In this document: positions 43,400 to 54,189 of the stretch, one piece after another
Layout of the letters: each line of letters opens with the position of its first letter
Numbering within the stretch: position 1 is the first letter of the stretch
Made by a program: the position numbers and the translations under genes
The notes under the pieces: generated by a model
Database searches by the model: none
What the model was told of the DNA's origin: nothing
What the model saw: only the letters and a program-made list of their open reading frames with translations
DNA from: Porphyra umbilicalis
Taxonomy: Eukaryota > Rhodophyta > Bangiophyceae > Bangiales > Bangiaceae
NCBI GenBank assembly: GCA_002049455.2
Contig: KV918883.1
Coordinates: 1-64,000 of the forward strand
Length of the DNA: 64,000 nt
Direction of reading: 5' to 3'

Positions 43400-44705
43400 C
43401 AGGGGTTGTCATGGATATATCCCTGAGGAATATATCCATTCATTATATCCGTATCCACTTCGGATACGCGCCGGGGACGCTTATTTTAAATGCATTATGA
43501 GAAAGAGAGGAGAGCATATATCTATCCTGTCCGACAAAAAATTGCAAGATTATATCAGATCCGTATTCCAGATATGAAAGGGCAGGATACAGGGATATAC
43601 AAGATTATTAAACTTCTCGGGCCGACAGAATTCCGGTACAAAGCAGTCCACCTCTCTTTTCCCAATCCGACCATCGGGAGATTCATGTGCAAGCATGTTG
43701 CAGCGACAAGCGGCAATCCCGACAGACCCGGAAGAAACAGTTCAAGCACGCGACTCGGCCTGCTTGCGATATCAGCAAAGTGTGTCACGAGTTTCAGAAC
43801 GGTCTATCTGACGACCGTTTGCAAAAAACGGCGGGGAACTGCCTGGACCGCGCGCGTTGGGGCGCACACATCAAATGTGAATGTCACGTCGTACTTGACG
43901 TCCATTTAGCACTCAACAAGTGTCTAAGTGGCGTCTTTCTCTGGCCCTAATTGTGCGGCCTGACGGACTTGCAGGAATATAATCAGATATGGTGCGTGTC
44001 CCAAAAATGAGACATGAGCGGTTTCTGAAAGACTGACACATCACTGCACGAGGGCAGGCGGCGTGGGGTACGAGAAAATTCTCGACTGGCCTCCATGGAA
44101 AGAGCCTCTCCCGACGCGTGCTTGGCTGACAACTCCTTAATACCATTTGCAACGCCAAAGCTCATGTGCTAACTGGAGCTTCAATGAGAGGTGTCCCAAA
44201 TCGTGTTTTCCTCACAGGGGGCTACATGGCGGTATTTTTCAGGTTTTTATTGGTAAGGTGGTGCCCTTTTCTTGGTGCACAAATTGTCAGCGCATGCCTG
44301 CTCTAGTATCTGTGCATTTGATTGGGCCGCGTGATCGTCACCTGTCGAAGTTGCAATGAATGACACTTTCCCCCATGACACGTCAGGATGTGCCGCCTCT
44401 TCTAACACTGTCAGGGGCTGTTCTGGAAGCATAGTGGGACCGAGTGGGTCACATTACATTATCGGACCGTTGCAGAAGGCCAGTGGGCCGAGAAAAAAAG
44501 AAAAATCCGCCATGTCTCATTTTTGGGACACGCACCACACGATAATCGTACTCAGATGCGGATATAATCTACGTAATAATCCGGTTTCGGAGACAGATAT
44601 CCGCATCCGGATCTTAGTCAAGCGATTTATCCGTAATCAGATACACCGCATCGGCATGTATCCGTATTCTATTTCGCCTCAAAATGCATATCCTGACAAC
44701 CCCTG
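43400..44705. mobile_element. hAT-like non-autonomous DNA transposon (1306 bp)
   Basis: Terminal inverted repeats begin CAGGGGTTGTCA at both ends and continue into GGATAT with a one-base difference. The flanks are a perfect 8-bp duplication GTACCATC (43,392-43,399 and 44,706-44,713) of LTR sequence. CAGGG-type termini and 8-bp duplications are hallmarks of hAT. AT-rich subterminal zones are full of ATATCC/GGATAT and ATCCG words, as expected for transposase-binding sites. No transposase domain is visible; the longest frame (43,490-43,909) matches nothing known to me. Confidence 0.92.
43991..44536. repeat. Inner inverted-repeat unit inside the hAT-like element
   Basis: A perfect 26-nt inverted repeat, starting GGTGCGTGTCCCAAAAATG at 43,991 and ending as its reverse complement at 44,536, encloses 546 bp. 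It may be a second transposon nested in the first. No convincing target duplication was found next to it. Confidence 0.7.
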
Positions 44706-44785
44706 GTACCATCAGGGTCACCGACCATCGTCCAACCGCTAACCGGCAGTGGAGTCGGCGACGAGCATCACAGTCCAACACCTCG

Positions 44786-45936
44786 TGCCCGAGCTTGGTG
44801 GCGACGCGCACAGTGAAAAGCGACACAGTCAGCCCAGGCACCACCAGCACGTCGTTCAAGGTCCGGTCCACGCCGTTGACGCCGGCCATGCCCTGAATCA
44901 CGGCCGTCCCCATCTTGGTCGCCACTCGCTTACCACCGTCGGCGAGCGCAACGTACACGGGATCGCAGGGCCCCAGGTTTGTCATCACCGTGGCCTCGCC
45001 CGTCATGTGGTGCGAGGCACCACTGTCGACTATCCAGCGACGCGCGCCGCCGAGGTCCCCAGGTCCCCCTTCTGCACGGAATGCTGACTTGGCGACAGCC
45101 TCCGTGGCAGAACCGGGCACGGCCATCTTCCCCGCACCCGCGGGATGGGCATGAGCGAGCATAGCAACAGCGCGCTTCTCGCCATAGTGCTTACGCCCCT
45201 TTTCCCACTCGGGACAGTTGCGCTTGATGTGCGCAGGCTTGTTGCACTTGAAGCACAAGCGCTCCTGGGCGCCCCAGCGCCCCCCACCGTCCGTCGCCGG
45301 CATGGACGCGCCGGACGTCTCCTTGCGCGTGCCGGCTTCAAGTCGCATCTCCGACTCGGCCGCACGCAGCTCCTCCAGCGCGAGCGCGACCGTCATGGCG
45401 CGCTGCGACGCGATGATCGTCCCACGCAGCTTGAACTTGGGCCCCAGCCCATGCAGCAGCGCGGTCAGGTGCGGGCGGTCCGCGACCTCGACGCCCAGCA
45501 CGCCCAGCTCCCAAACGATCAGCTTGCTGCGGTTGAAGTATTGGACCACGATCTCATACCCCTTCATCCGCACTTGGTTCAGCTGAGTCCGCAGGATCAT
45601 CTCCCGCGCGGGCCCCTGCGAGCGAAACTCCGCCGCCAGAGTCTCCCACCGCTCGCGCGCCCTCTTGGAGGCGTGGAGCGAGGCGGCATGATGCTGCCGG
45701 ACTTTGAGCATAATCAACGACCGGGCCATCTCCTCCTTGTTCACGGCCGCCTCGTCCTTGCTGGCCGGGGTGCCCTCCCTGTCGGCTGTTGCCGACGACG
45801 AGCTCGCGCCGCCTTCAAGCGGGTTGATCGCGCTCCAGCACCGCTTGTACCTCATTTGGATCTCCATCTCCGTAGCCCAGGAGAGGTAGTTTTCAACGTC
45901 GAGCTTGGGGACCCGGGGAACCCCATCCCCGCCCAT
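44786..45936 (-). pseudogene. Family X Gag and protease
   Basis: From the ATG at 45,936 (MGGDGVPRVPKLDVENYLSW): a UBN2-like Copia Gag (ERWETLAAEFRSQ), a CCHC knuckle CFKCNKPAHIKRNC (about 45,215-45,257) and the protease box WIVDSGASHHM (about 45,003-45,035) with the standard DSGA. The frame runs open to the Y3 insertion site and has no stop, making this the best preserved part of X. Upstream in-frame codons reach into the LTR and are not counted. Confidence 0.9.
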
Positions 45937-46154
45937 CTTGCCGCCCGGTTTGTCTTGTCCACCGAGCGTCGCGACTTGACCGCCGCGTCCTTGTCGCTCG
46001 AAGGGAAGCCGCCCCCCGAGCCCCGCGGCTTGACCGCCGCGCACGCGCCTCACGAGGAGATGCCCTCTCCCCGCGCCCCGCGACTTGACCGCCGCGCCCC
46101 CCCCCCCGGGGGCGCCCAGCCCCAAAGCACGCCCGGAAAAACCATCACGGGGGC

Positions 46155-46167
46155 CTGGGCCCATAAC
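46155..46167 (-). promoter_or_regulatory. Primer binding site of family X
   Basis: The plus strand reads CCTGGGCCCATAAC beside the 5' LTR: the same initiator tRNA-Met anticodon-arm match as family Y, although the two families differ in LTR and protein sequence. Confidence 0.75.
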
Positions 46168-46168
46168 G

Positions 46169-47083
46169 TGTTGGATCCCTGAGAGAGGTAGCCACCGCGC
46201 GCACACCGTCGTAACGACGTACGTCCGCCCCCGCTCGTCAGCTGGTCGGAGTGGGAAGCCAAAGTCTCTACCGAGCGTGTTGGGCTACCTCGCCGCTCCC
46301 GACACCCGTCTTACACCGGCGCTGCTCGCACCTGCCCCCAGCGCGCCAGCCCCCGCCCGCGCACGCAGCTCCCCGTCCGGGCACCCCCGTGCCCCCGCAT
46401 GCTCTCCCCACGTGCTCCCCCGCGCTCCCGCGCCTAGTCCGACGCACGCCCTCCCCGCGTGCTCCCCCGCGCCGTCGCACCCGAGCCGGCTCATCCCGTG
46501 CCCGCGTGCCCGTGCGCAACGTAGTGCCGACGTGGTGGCAGCCGCCACGCGGCTCCCCCCCCCAGGACCCCCAGTGGCCAAATCCCGTCCCCGGTCGTGT
46601 CGTGTCAGCCAGCCAATGAATCGCCGGGGTCCCATTACTTGGACCATCCGTGTCCAATCATTTGGCCTGCTCCTGTAAGCTGCGCTTGCCGGGGCAGAGG
46701 CGAACCCACTGGGGCATGCCCCAAAGGGGCAACGCGTGATGCCAGACCGCGCCCAACGGGGCGAGGCGTGAAACCAGACCGCGTCCCGCCTCCCCCGCCG
46801 CGCCGCATCGCGGCGCGCTTGTCTCCGCGCCTCCACGCGGCGCGTCCCCTTGGCCGCACCCGCCGCGCCCACGCGCGCCGCAGCCCCAGCCGCATCCCCA
46901 CGCGGCCTCCCCCCCCGCGTGCCACTGCATTGCTCATGCAGTGTCACGCGGGGCTCCGCCGCACCTGAGCCGAAGCGGCAGTCGTGGCGGGCGTAGAGGC
47001 CCCCACGTCAGGTGTGGCCGGCCGTGGGCCGGGCCCCCCATCCCCGCCTTGCGTGTGGCCGCCGTCCGGTCCTGGCGCCAACA
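46169..47083 (-). repeat. Family X 5' LTR
   Basis: 915 bp, TGTTGG...CCAACA, same length as the 3' LTR. Its outer end directly abuts the tandem GC-rich unit. Confidence 0.95.
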
Positions 47084-47570
47084 TACCGCGTGGGTATTTA
47101 GTCGTTTTATTTCTCTGTGATAACTGTGGGTGTGGTTGCGCATATCGTCCTGCCCGTCTTTTGCTGCTCCAATCTCACACGCTTTGGTCTTTTGTCCTCG
47201 ACGCGGCGGCGCTTGCCGTCCGCCCCCCCCCTCACGCCAACGTCTGCCCAGCAGCACCCCGCCGTTTGTCCGTTTGCCAAGCGCCCCACGTGCGGCCGAC
47301 GTGCGCTTCCCGGCGGCCACCCGTCCCCCCCCCCCCCTCCCCCCCCCCCGCAACGGCGTGCACCCGCCACGCCCCGGCCTCGCCCTCCCCGGCCACCGCA
47401 GGCCGCCGCCCCCACGCATAAATTTAGTTAAGACCGCCTCCAGTGGCTCTTTTGGATTTCAGGGCACAGGAAGCCACCTGATTGGATTGGTCAAACAATT
47501 TTGGCTTTCGATTGGCGGTTGCGGTGGCCGGCAGTGGGGCTGGAAAACATACTAGTTACAGCCTCCACGT

Positions 47571-47588
47571 CCTCAGTTTTTCCTGAGG
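47571..47588. repeat. Small conserved hairpin CCTCAG/CTGAGG
   Basis: Six-base perfect arms with a TTTTTC loop, present in every copy of the unit (left block near 3741-3758; right block again about 52,038 and 56,124). The detached fragment at 60.3 kb also keeps it, except for one change in the first arm. Confidence 0.6.
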
Positions 47589-47651
47589 AAGTGGATGTGG
47601 GCCAATCAGCGCATGACACCTACTCAGTGGGGCGCATACTAAAGTTTAGGC

Positions 47652-47855
47652 GTGGCCAGAGTGTGCCTCGTACCAACCCACCATGCCCCATCACTCTTCA
47701 TCGTCCACCCCAGCCAAAACCACGTCAACCGTCTCATCGACGGCGTCAACTTTGGTCTCAGCCACCACCCAGCGACGCATCACCTGCGCATGGTCTTGAC
47801 CGCTTTCGCTCTCGAACTCGCGCTGCAGCGTCGTATTGGCCATCGAGGCTACTAG
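47652..47855 (+). CDS. Small conserved frame (67 aa), unit copy R1
   Basis: Counterpart of 3474-3677 on the other strand with a handful of substitutions; product unknown. Another copy is at 52,119-52,322. In the third unit the frame is cut by the truncation at 56,270. Confidence 0.25.
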   Translation: MARVCLVPTHHAPSLFIVHPSQNHVNRLIDGVNFGLSHHPATHHLRMVLTAFALELALQRRIGHRGY

Positions 47856-48430
47856 AGAAGACACGTCCAACTTTTCGTTGTCAGCAACAGGCTAACCGTC
47901 ATCAGGCTGGCGTCTGAGCTCAGTGTTGGCCCTGTTGGGCAGGCAGTCCGCCTTCAGGCAGACCGGCGGGCAATCTGCGCGGGCAACATTGCGTTCCATT
48001 CCTCCAGGATGAGCTCGGATTTGTGTAAGTTGATCCTGCTTGAGATTAAGTTCAACAGGTCGACCAAAAATGTGTTTGCAGTCCACATTCCCCGTTCTCT
48101 CGGCGCCTGTGGTGCGTTCTTCGGCCCGGTTATATGCACTGTGGATATAACCTGGACGGATTTAACCGAATAATACCTGTACGCAGAGACTGTCGTGTTC
48201 CATCCGAGAAGAGCTCTCCCATGTTCTCAAATACTCCGGTTATCCGTAAGTTTTTCTGACTGTAGTGTGCGATTCCGAGCCCTTCTCATACGAGAAACCA
48301 TTGTGTCAAAAGTGGTACAGGCATTTCCTCACGTGCTTTTTCCAGAAACATAACGGGCGCGATCCAGCGGAAACGGAGAAGACGACCGACATCGTAGGAG
48401 GCTCCCGAGCACAGGAATGTATTCTTTGTC

Positions 48431-49000
48431 CGCAGGGGGTGAGATTAAGCCCGCACCTGGGGCCAGTTGCTAAAAACTGGGGTCAGACGGATATCCTGCT
48501 CCATACTCAGAATTCCTGTCCGGTCCCCCTACGCCTACAAGCCACACTGTGCGGAGCGTGGGCCGTCAACCGCCCCACACGACCAAACAGCAATCCCTGG
48601 GGGGCCACTACACGGAACATCCGCAGGGGGTGAGACTAAGCCCGCACCTGGGGCCAGTTGCTAAAAACTGGGGTCAGACGGATATCCTGCTCCATACTCA
48701 CATTTCCTGTCCGGTCCCCCTACGCCTACAAGCCACACTGTGCGGAGCGTGGGCCGTCAACCGCCCCACACGACCAAACAGCAATCCCTGGGGGCCACTA
48801 CACGGAACATCCGCAGGGGGTGAGACTAAGCCCGCAACTGGGGCCAGTTGCTAAAAACTGGGGTCAGACGGATATCCTGCTCCATACTCACATTTCCTGT
48901 CCGGTCCCCCTACGCCTACAAGCCACACTGTGCGGAGCGTGGGCCGTCAACCGCCCCACACGACCAAACAGCAATCCCTGGGGGCCACTAGACGGATCAT
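48431..49000 (+). repeat. 190-bp segment present three times in tandem
   Basis: Copies start at CGCAGGGGGTGAG, positions 48,431, 48,622 and 48,812, and are nearly identical. The units at 52,900 and in the left block have a single copy. Confidence 0.93.
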
Positions 49001-50103
49001 CGGTCCACTAATTCACCCACCACTCCTTGTCACGCCGCCACGAATCGTGTCCGCACCGCTGTGCACAGCGACACGGGCGGCGGGGCGGCGGCGGGACACG
49101 GAATTGCCAAATAAGTAGGCGCTGTGCCGTCAAAAAATATAACGGTGCGCTCGTGCGCCAGCCCGGCCCGGCGCCTGGAGCGGGGCGGCGCCGCGTGAGC
49201 GCGCGCCGCCGCCCGCCGGGACGGCGCTTTGATGGTAGCGCTTGCGCGGACACCCCCCCCCCCCCCCCCCCCCCCCCCTTCCCCCCATCCCGTCATCCAC
49301 CAACCCGGCCGACGCCCGCCCCGGGCTCGGCCGTAACGATCTGCGGGCGCCCGCCCTCACCGGGCACCCGCTGACGCGGCGGCGGGGCCCCCAATTGCGG
49401 GCACCATTGGCCGGCGCCCCCGCTGGCGGTGGGGGGGCGGCGCCCCCGCCGGCGCGTCCCGCATGCGGCGCCCCGCCGCGCGGGCGGGCGGCGGGCGCGG
49501 CTCGGGCATGCCGGCCGCCCGACTGTGGCTCGGCGGCGGCCATTGGCGGATCTGTGGCCGGGGGGGGGGGGGGCGCAGCGCGGGGGGGGGGCTGCGCGCG
49601 CGCGCGCCGCCGATTGGGGCGGTTGTCGGTGGGCGCGCGCGCGCGCGCGCGGTCGCCGGGGGGGGGAGGCGGGGGGGGGGCGGCGCCCGCCCCGACGAGG
49701 GCGCCGCCGCCGCCCGCCCCGCGGGGCACGGTGGCGCCGCCCGCCCGAGGCCGCCCGACGCTGCGGTGGGCGTCCACGTTGGGTGACGCTGGCGTGCCCC
49801 CGCCCCGTCACGGGTGGCCGGCGGTGGGGCTCAAAAGCCCCGCCGCCGGCCGCCCTCCCACCCCCCGGTCGTCGCGTCACTTGTCATCCCATCACACTGT
49901 GACAACGACCGCCACTCTCCATAGCTTCCTTCTCACGCCCGGCACCACCGCTACCCGCCTGCCATACCCCCCCTCCTTCTTCCCCCGTACAAGCTTCTCC
50001 CCGCTTCTCTCCCCTCTACCGTGTCTCTCCTCTGCTCTCCCCTCCCCCCCCACTTTCCCCGTTTGGCCGCCACCCGACCGCCGACACGATCCCCCCGCTC
50101 GCC

Positions 50104-51165
50104 ATGGCCGTCTTGCCGTTTGGCGCCGTCGCCGCCGCCGTCGCGGCGGCCACGCGGGCGGGCGCCGCCGCGCTCCGCGCCACCGGCGCGGCCCTAGGCG
50201 GCGCGCTCGGTCGCGGCCGCACGCACGTCAAGGGCGCCCGAAAGACGCTTCTCCGCGCCGCCGTGGCGGGGGTGGAGGCCCTCACGGGCGGACCCGCCAT
50301 CGACCCGTGGGTGGTGCCGCCGAGCCCCCGCCGCGCGGCTGCCGCCGCCGCGCTCGCGTCTTGCAACGCCAAGACGGCGGCGCGGTCGGTGACGCGGTCG
50401 GCGGCGCCGAGTCCCCGCCGTGACGCTGCCGCCGCCGCCGCCGTGGCGACGTTGAATGACAAGTCGGTGGTGCGGTTGGCGCCGCCAAGCCCCTGCCGCG
50501 CCGTCGCTGCCGCCGCCGCCATGGCGGCATTCAAGGCCAAGACGGCGCCGCGGTCGGCGGCGGCGAGCCGCCGCCGCGCCGCCGCTGCCGCCGCGATGGC
50601 GTCATTCAAGGCCAAGACGGCGCCGCGGTCGGCGGCGCCGAGCCCTCGCCGCGCTGCCGCCGCCGCTGCCGCGGGCACCGCCGTCCATGCCAAGACGGCG
50701 CCGCGTTCGGCGCCGCCGCCGCTGCCCCGAGGAGCGCGGCGTGGCACCCCCGCGTCGCCACCACCGCGGCTCGATGCGAGCGTGGCGGCGCCCCCCCCCC
50801 ATCCCCTTTCCCCATGTCTGCCGTCGACGCCGCGGCGGCAAGGGCGGCGGATTGCCGCCGCGGCCGCCGCGCTCGTGGCGGCCGCCCCCGTCGGCGGCGT
50901 GCTGCCGGCCGCCGCCGGCCGCCGCCGGCCCGTCGACGCGGCGGCCGCCGCGCGGCGCCCCGGCTTCAAGGCGTGCGGGAGGGCGGGCGGGCGGCGGGCG
51001 TCGGCGCGCCGCGCGGTGGCCTTTGGCGCCGCCCTGGCGGCGGCGGCGGCGGCGGCGCCGTCCCGCGGCCGCGACGCGTCGGTCTGCGCGTGGCTCGCGC
51101 CGCCGCGTCGGCGGGGGGCGGGGGGCGTCGGCGACGCACCGCCCCGCGCTGCGGCGGGGCGGTGA
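50104..51165 (+). CDS. Ala/Arg-rich SPRR-repeat protein, copy 2
   Basis: 353 codons from the ATG in GCCATGG, preceded by a pyrimidine-rich leader (49,880-50,100) and, further up, an AAAATATAAC TATA-like element at about 49,133-49,143. Apart from one Ala-to-Phe change near residue 298 the product is nearly the same as copy 1. The equal length in three copies, despite indels elsewhere in the unit, supports but does not prove coding. Confidence 0.4.
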   Translation: MAVLPFGAVAAAVAAATRAGAAALRATGAALGGALGRGRTHVKGARKTLLRAAVAGVEALTGGPAIDPWVVPPSPRRAAAAAALASCNAKTAARSVTRSAAPSPRRDAAAAAAVATLNDKSVVRLAPPSPCRAVAAAAAMAAFKAKTAPRSAAASRRRAAAAAAMASFKAKTAPRSAAPSPRRAAAAAAAGTAVHAKTAPRSAPPPLPRGARRGTPASPPPRLDASVAAPPPHPLSPCLPSTPRRQGRRIAAAAAALVAAAPVGGVLPAAAGRRRPVDAAAAARRPGFKACGRAGGRRASARRAVAFGAALAAAAAAAPSRGRDASVCAWLAPPRRRGAGGVGDAPPRAAAGR

Positions 51166-52118
51166 CGGGCGGGTGGCGGGCGGGGGGGGGGGCGCGTCGG
51201 TGGTCGGCCGCCGTGGCGCCGCCCCGCGACGGCGCGCGACGTGTCGTCCGCCCCGCGTCGGGCGCGGCGCTTGTCGGACGCCGCCACAGCCGCCGCGGCG
51301 GCGGGTGGGCGGGCGCCCCGCCGCCGATGGGCGGCGCGGCGCGGGCGGTCGGCGGGTGGCCCGACCGCCGGTGCACCGCGCCGCGCGGCGGGGCGGCAGC
51401 GGTCGGGCGGCGGGTTGGGCGGTGTGGCTCTTGTCTTGTTTGGGTTGTGTGCCGCCTGCCCCCCTTTCTTTTTTCGAGCATGTGCTGGCGCTTTGGGTGT
51501 TGTGCGTGTGCGTCCGGGGCGTTTCTTTCCTTCTTGTTGACTGTTCTTGTTCTTCCGCGTGGGTGTTTAGTCGTTTTATTTCTCTGTGATAACTGTGGGT
51601 GTGGTTGCGCATATCGTCCTGCCCGTCTCTTGCTGCTCCAATCCCACACGCTTTGGTCTTTTGTCCTCGACGCGGCGGCGCTTGCCGTCCGCCCCCCCCT
51701 CACGCCAACGTCTGCCCAGCAGCACCCCGCCGTTTGTCCGTTTGCCAAGCGCCCCACGTGCGGCCGACGTGCGCTTCCCGGCGGCCACCCGTCCCCCCCC
51801 CCCCCCCCCCCCCCCCGCAACGGCGTGCACCCGCCACGCCCCGGCCTCGCCCTCCCCGGCCACCGCAGGCCGCCGCCCCCACGCATAAATTTAGTTAAGA
51901 CCGCCTCCAGTGGCTCTTTTGGATTTCAGGGCACAGGAAGCCACCTGATTGGATTGGTCAAACAATTTTGGCTTTCGATTGGCGGTTGCGGTGGCCGGCA
52001 GTGGGGCTGGAAAACATACTAGTTACAGCCTCCACGTCCTCAGTTTTTCCTGAGGAAGTGGATGTGGGCCAATCAGCGCATGACACCTACTCAGTGGGGC
52101 GCATACTAAAGTTTAGGC

Positions 52119-52322
52119 GTGGCCAGAGTGTGCCTCGTACCAACCCACCATGCCCCATCACTCTTCATCGTCCACCCCAGCCAAAACCACGTCAACCGTC
52201 TCATCGACGGCGTCAACTTTGGTCTCAGCCACCACCCAGCGACGCATCACCTGCGCATGGTCTTGACCGCTTTCGCTTTCGAACTCGCGCTGCAGCGTCG
52301 TATTGGCCATCGAGGTTACTAG
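52119..52322 (+). CDS. Small conserved frame (67 aa), unit copy R2
   Basis: Third copy of the MARVCLVPTHH frame, intermediate in sequence between the other two; product unknown. Confidence 0.25.
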   Translation: MARVCLVPTHHAPSLFIVHPSQNHVNRLIDGVNFGLSHHPATHHLRMVLTAFAFELALQRRIGHRGY

Positions 52323-54189
52323 AGAAGACACGTCCAACTTTTCGTTGTCAGCAACAGGCTAACCGTCATCAGGCTGGCGTCTGAGCTCAGTGTTGGCCCT
52401 GTTGGGCAGGCAGTCCGCCTTCAGGCAGACCGGCGGGCAATCTGCGCGGGCAACATTGCGTTCCATTCCTCCAGGATGAGCTCGGATTTGTGTAAGTTGA
52501 TCCTGCTTGAGATTAAGTTCAACAGGTCGACCAAAAATGTGTTTGCAGTCCACATTCCCCGTTCTCTCGGCGCCTGTGGTGCGTTCTTCGGCCCGGTTAT
52601 ATGCACTGTGGATATAACCTGGACGGATTTAACCGAATAATACCTGTACGCAGAGACTGTCGTGTTCCATCCGAGAAGAGCTCTCCCATGTTCTCAAATA
52701 CTCCGGTTATCCGTAAGTTTTTCTGACTGTAGTGTGCGATTCCGAGCCCTTCTCATACGAGAAACCATTGTGTCAAAAGTGGTACAGGCATTTCCTCACG
52801 TGCTTTTTCCAGAAACATAACGGGCGCGCTCCAGCGGAAACGGAGAAGACGACCTACATCGTGGGAGGCTCCCGAGCACAGGAATGTATTCTTTGTGCGC
52901 AGGGGGTGAGATTAAGCCCGCACCTGGGGCCAGTTGCTAAAAACTGGGGTCAGACGGATATCCTGCTCCATACTCAGAATTCCTGTCCGGTCCCCCTACG
53001 CCTACAAGCCACACTGTGCGGAGCGTGGGCCGTCAACCGCCCCACACGACCAAACAGCAATCCCTGGGGGGCCACTACACGGAACATCGGTCCACCAACT
53101 CACCCACCACTCCTCGTCACGCCGCCACGAATCGTGTCCGCACCGCTGTGCACAGCGACACGGGCGGCGGGGCGGCGGCGGCACACGGAATTGCCAAATA
53201 AGTAGGCGCTGTGCCGTCAAAAAATATAACGGTGCGCTCGTGCGCCAGCCCGGCCCGGCGCCTGGAGCGGGGCGGCGCCGCGTGAGCGCGCGCCGCCGCC
53301 CGCCGGGACGGCGCTTTGATGGTAGCGCTTGCGCGGACACCCCCCCCCCCCCCCCCCCCCCCCCTTCCCCCCATCCCGTCATCCACCAACCCGGCCGACG
53401 CCCGCCCCGGGCCCGGCCGTAACGATCTGCGGGCGCCCGCCCTCACCGGGCACCCGCTGACGCGGCGGCGGGGCCCCCAATTGCGGGCACCATTGGCCGG
53501 CGCCCCCGCTGGCGGTGGGGGGGCGGCGCCCCCGCCGGCGCGTCCCGCATGCGGCGCCCCGCCGCGCGGGCGGGCGGCGGGCGCGGCTCGGGCATGCCGG
53601 CCGCCCGACTGTGGCTCGGCGGCGGCCATTGGCGGATCTGTGGCCGGGGGGGGGGGGGGCGCCGCGCGGGGGGGGGCTGCGCGCGCGCGCGCCGCCGATT
53701 GGGGCGGTTGTCGGTGGGCGCGCGCGCGCGCGCGCGGTCGCCGGGGGGGGGAGGCGGGGGGGGGGCGGCGCCCGCCCCGACGAGGGCGCCGCCGCCGCCC
53801 GCCCCGCGGGGCACGGTGGCGCCGCCCGCCCGAGGCCGCCCGACGCTGCGGTGGGCGTCCACGTTGGGTGACGCTGGCGTGCCCCCGCCCCGTCACGGGT
53901 GGCCGGCGGTGGGGCTCAAAAGCCCCGCCGCCGGCCGCCCTCCCACCCCCCGGTCGTCGCGTCACTTGTCATCCCATCACACTGTGACAACGACCGCCAC
54001 TCTCCATAGCTTCCTTCTCACGCCCGGCACCACCGCTACCCGCCTGCCATACCCCCCCCTCCTTCTTACCCCGTACAAGCTTCTCCCCGCTTCTCTCCCC
54101 TCTACCGTGTCTCTCCTCTGCTCTCCCCTCCCCCCCCACTTTCCCCGTTTGGCCGCCACCCGACCGCCGACACGATCCCCCCGCTCGCC

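Larger units (their letters stand above)
38584..44780 (-). mobile_element. Copia family Y element 3 (nested in X, itself containing a hAT-like element)
   Basis: 6197 bp, with a perfect 5-bp target duplication CCTCG at 38,579-38,583 and 44,781-44,785. After removing the 1306-bp insert and its 8-bp duplication from the 5' LTR, both LTRs are 418 bp. The internal region is full length apart from a 76-bp loss near the gag start. Confidence 0.96.
43049..44780 (-). repeat. Family Y LTR L6 (5' LTR of element 3), interrupted
   Basis: LTR segments 43,049-43,399 and 44,714-44,780 flank the hAT-like insertion. Together, without the duplicated 8 bp, they give 418 bp. Confidence 0.93.
29667..47083 (-). 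mobile_element. Copia family X element, split by two nested insertions
   Basis: Bounded by two 915-bp LTRs of equal length, with minus-strand gag, protease, integrase, RT and RNase H in Copia order between them. Two family Y elements interrupt it (32,084-37,042 inside the integrase-RT junction; 38,584-44,780 between protease and the pre-integrase region). The X sequence resumes correctly after removing each insert and one copy of its 5-bp duplication. The flanks (AGACC at the low end, TACCG at the high end) do not match, so the original target duplication is lost. The high flank falls inside the tandem GC-rich unit, the low flank in family C. Confidence 0.92.

Noticed and set aside
44614-44785. 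C-terminal extension of the X Gag frame into family Y LTR and hAT sequence
   Set aside because: The open frame simply runs across the insertion boundary; X coding ends at the target duplication.
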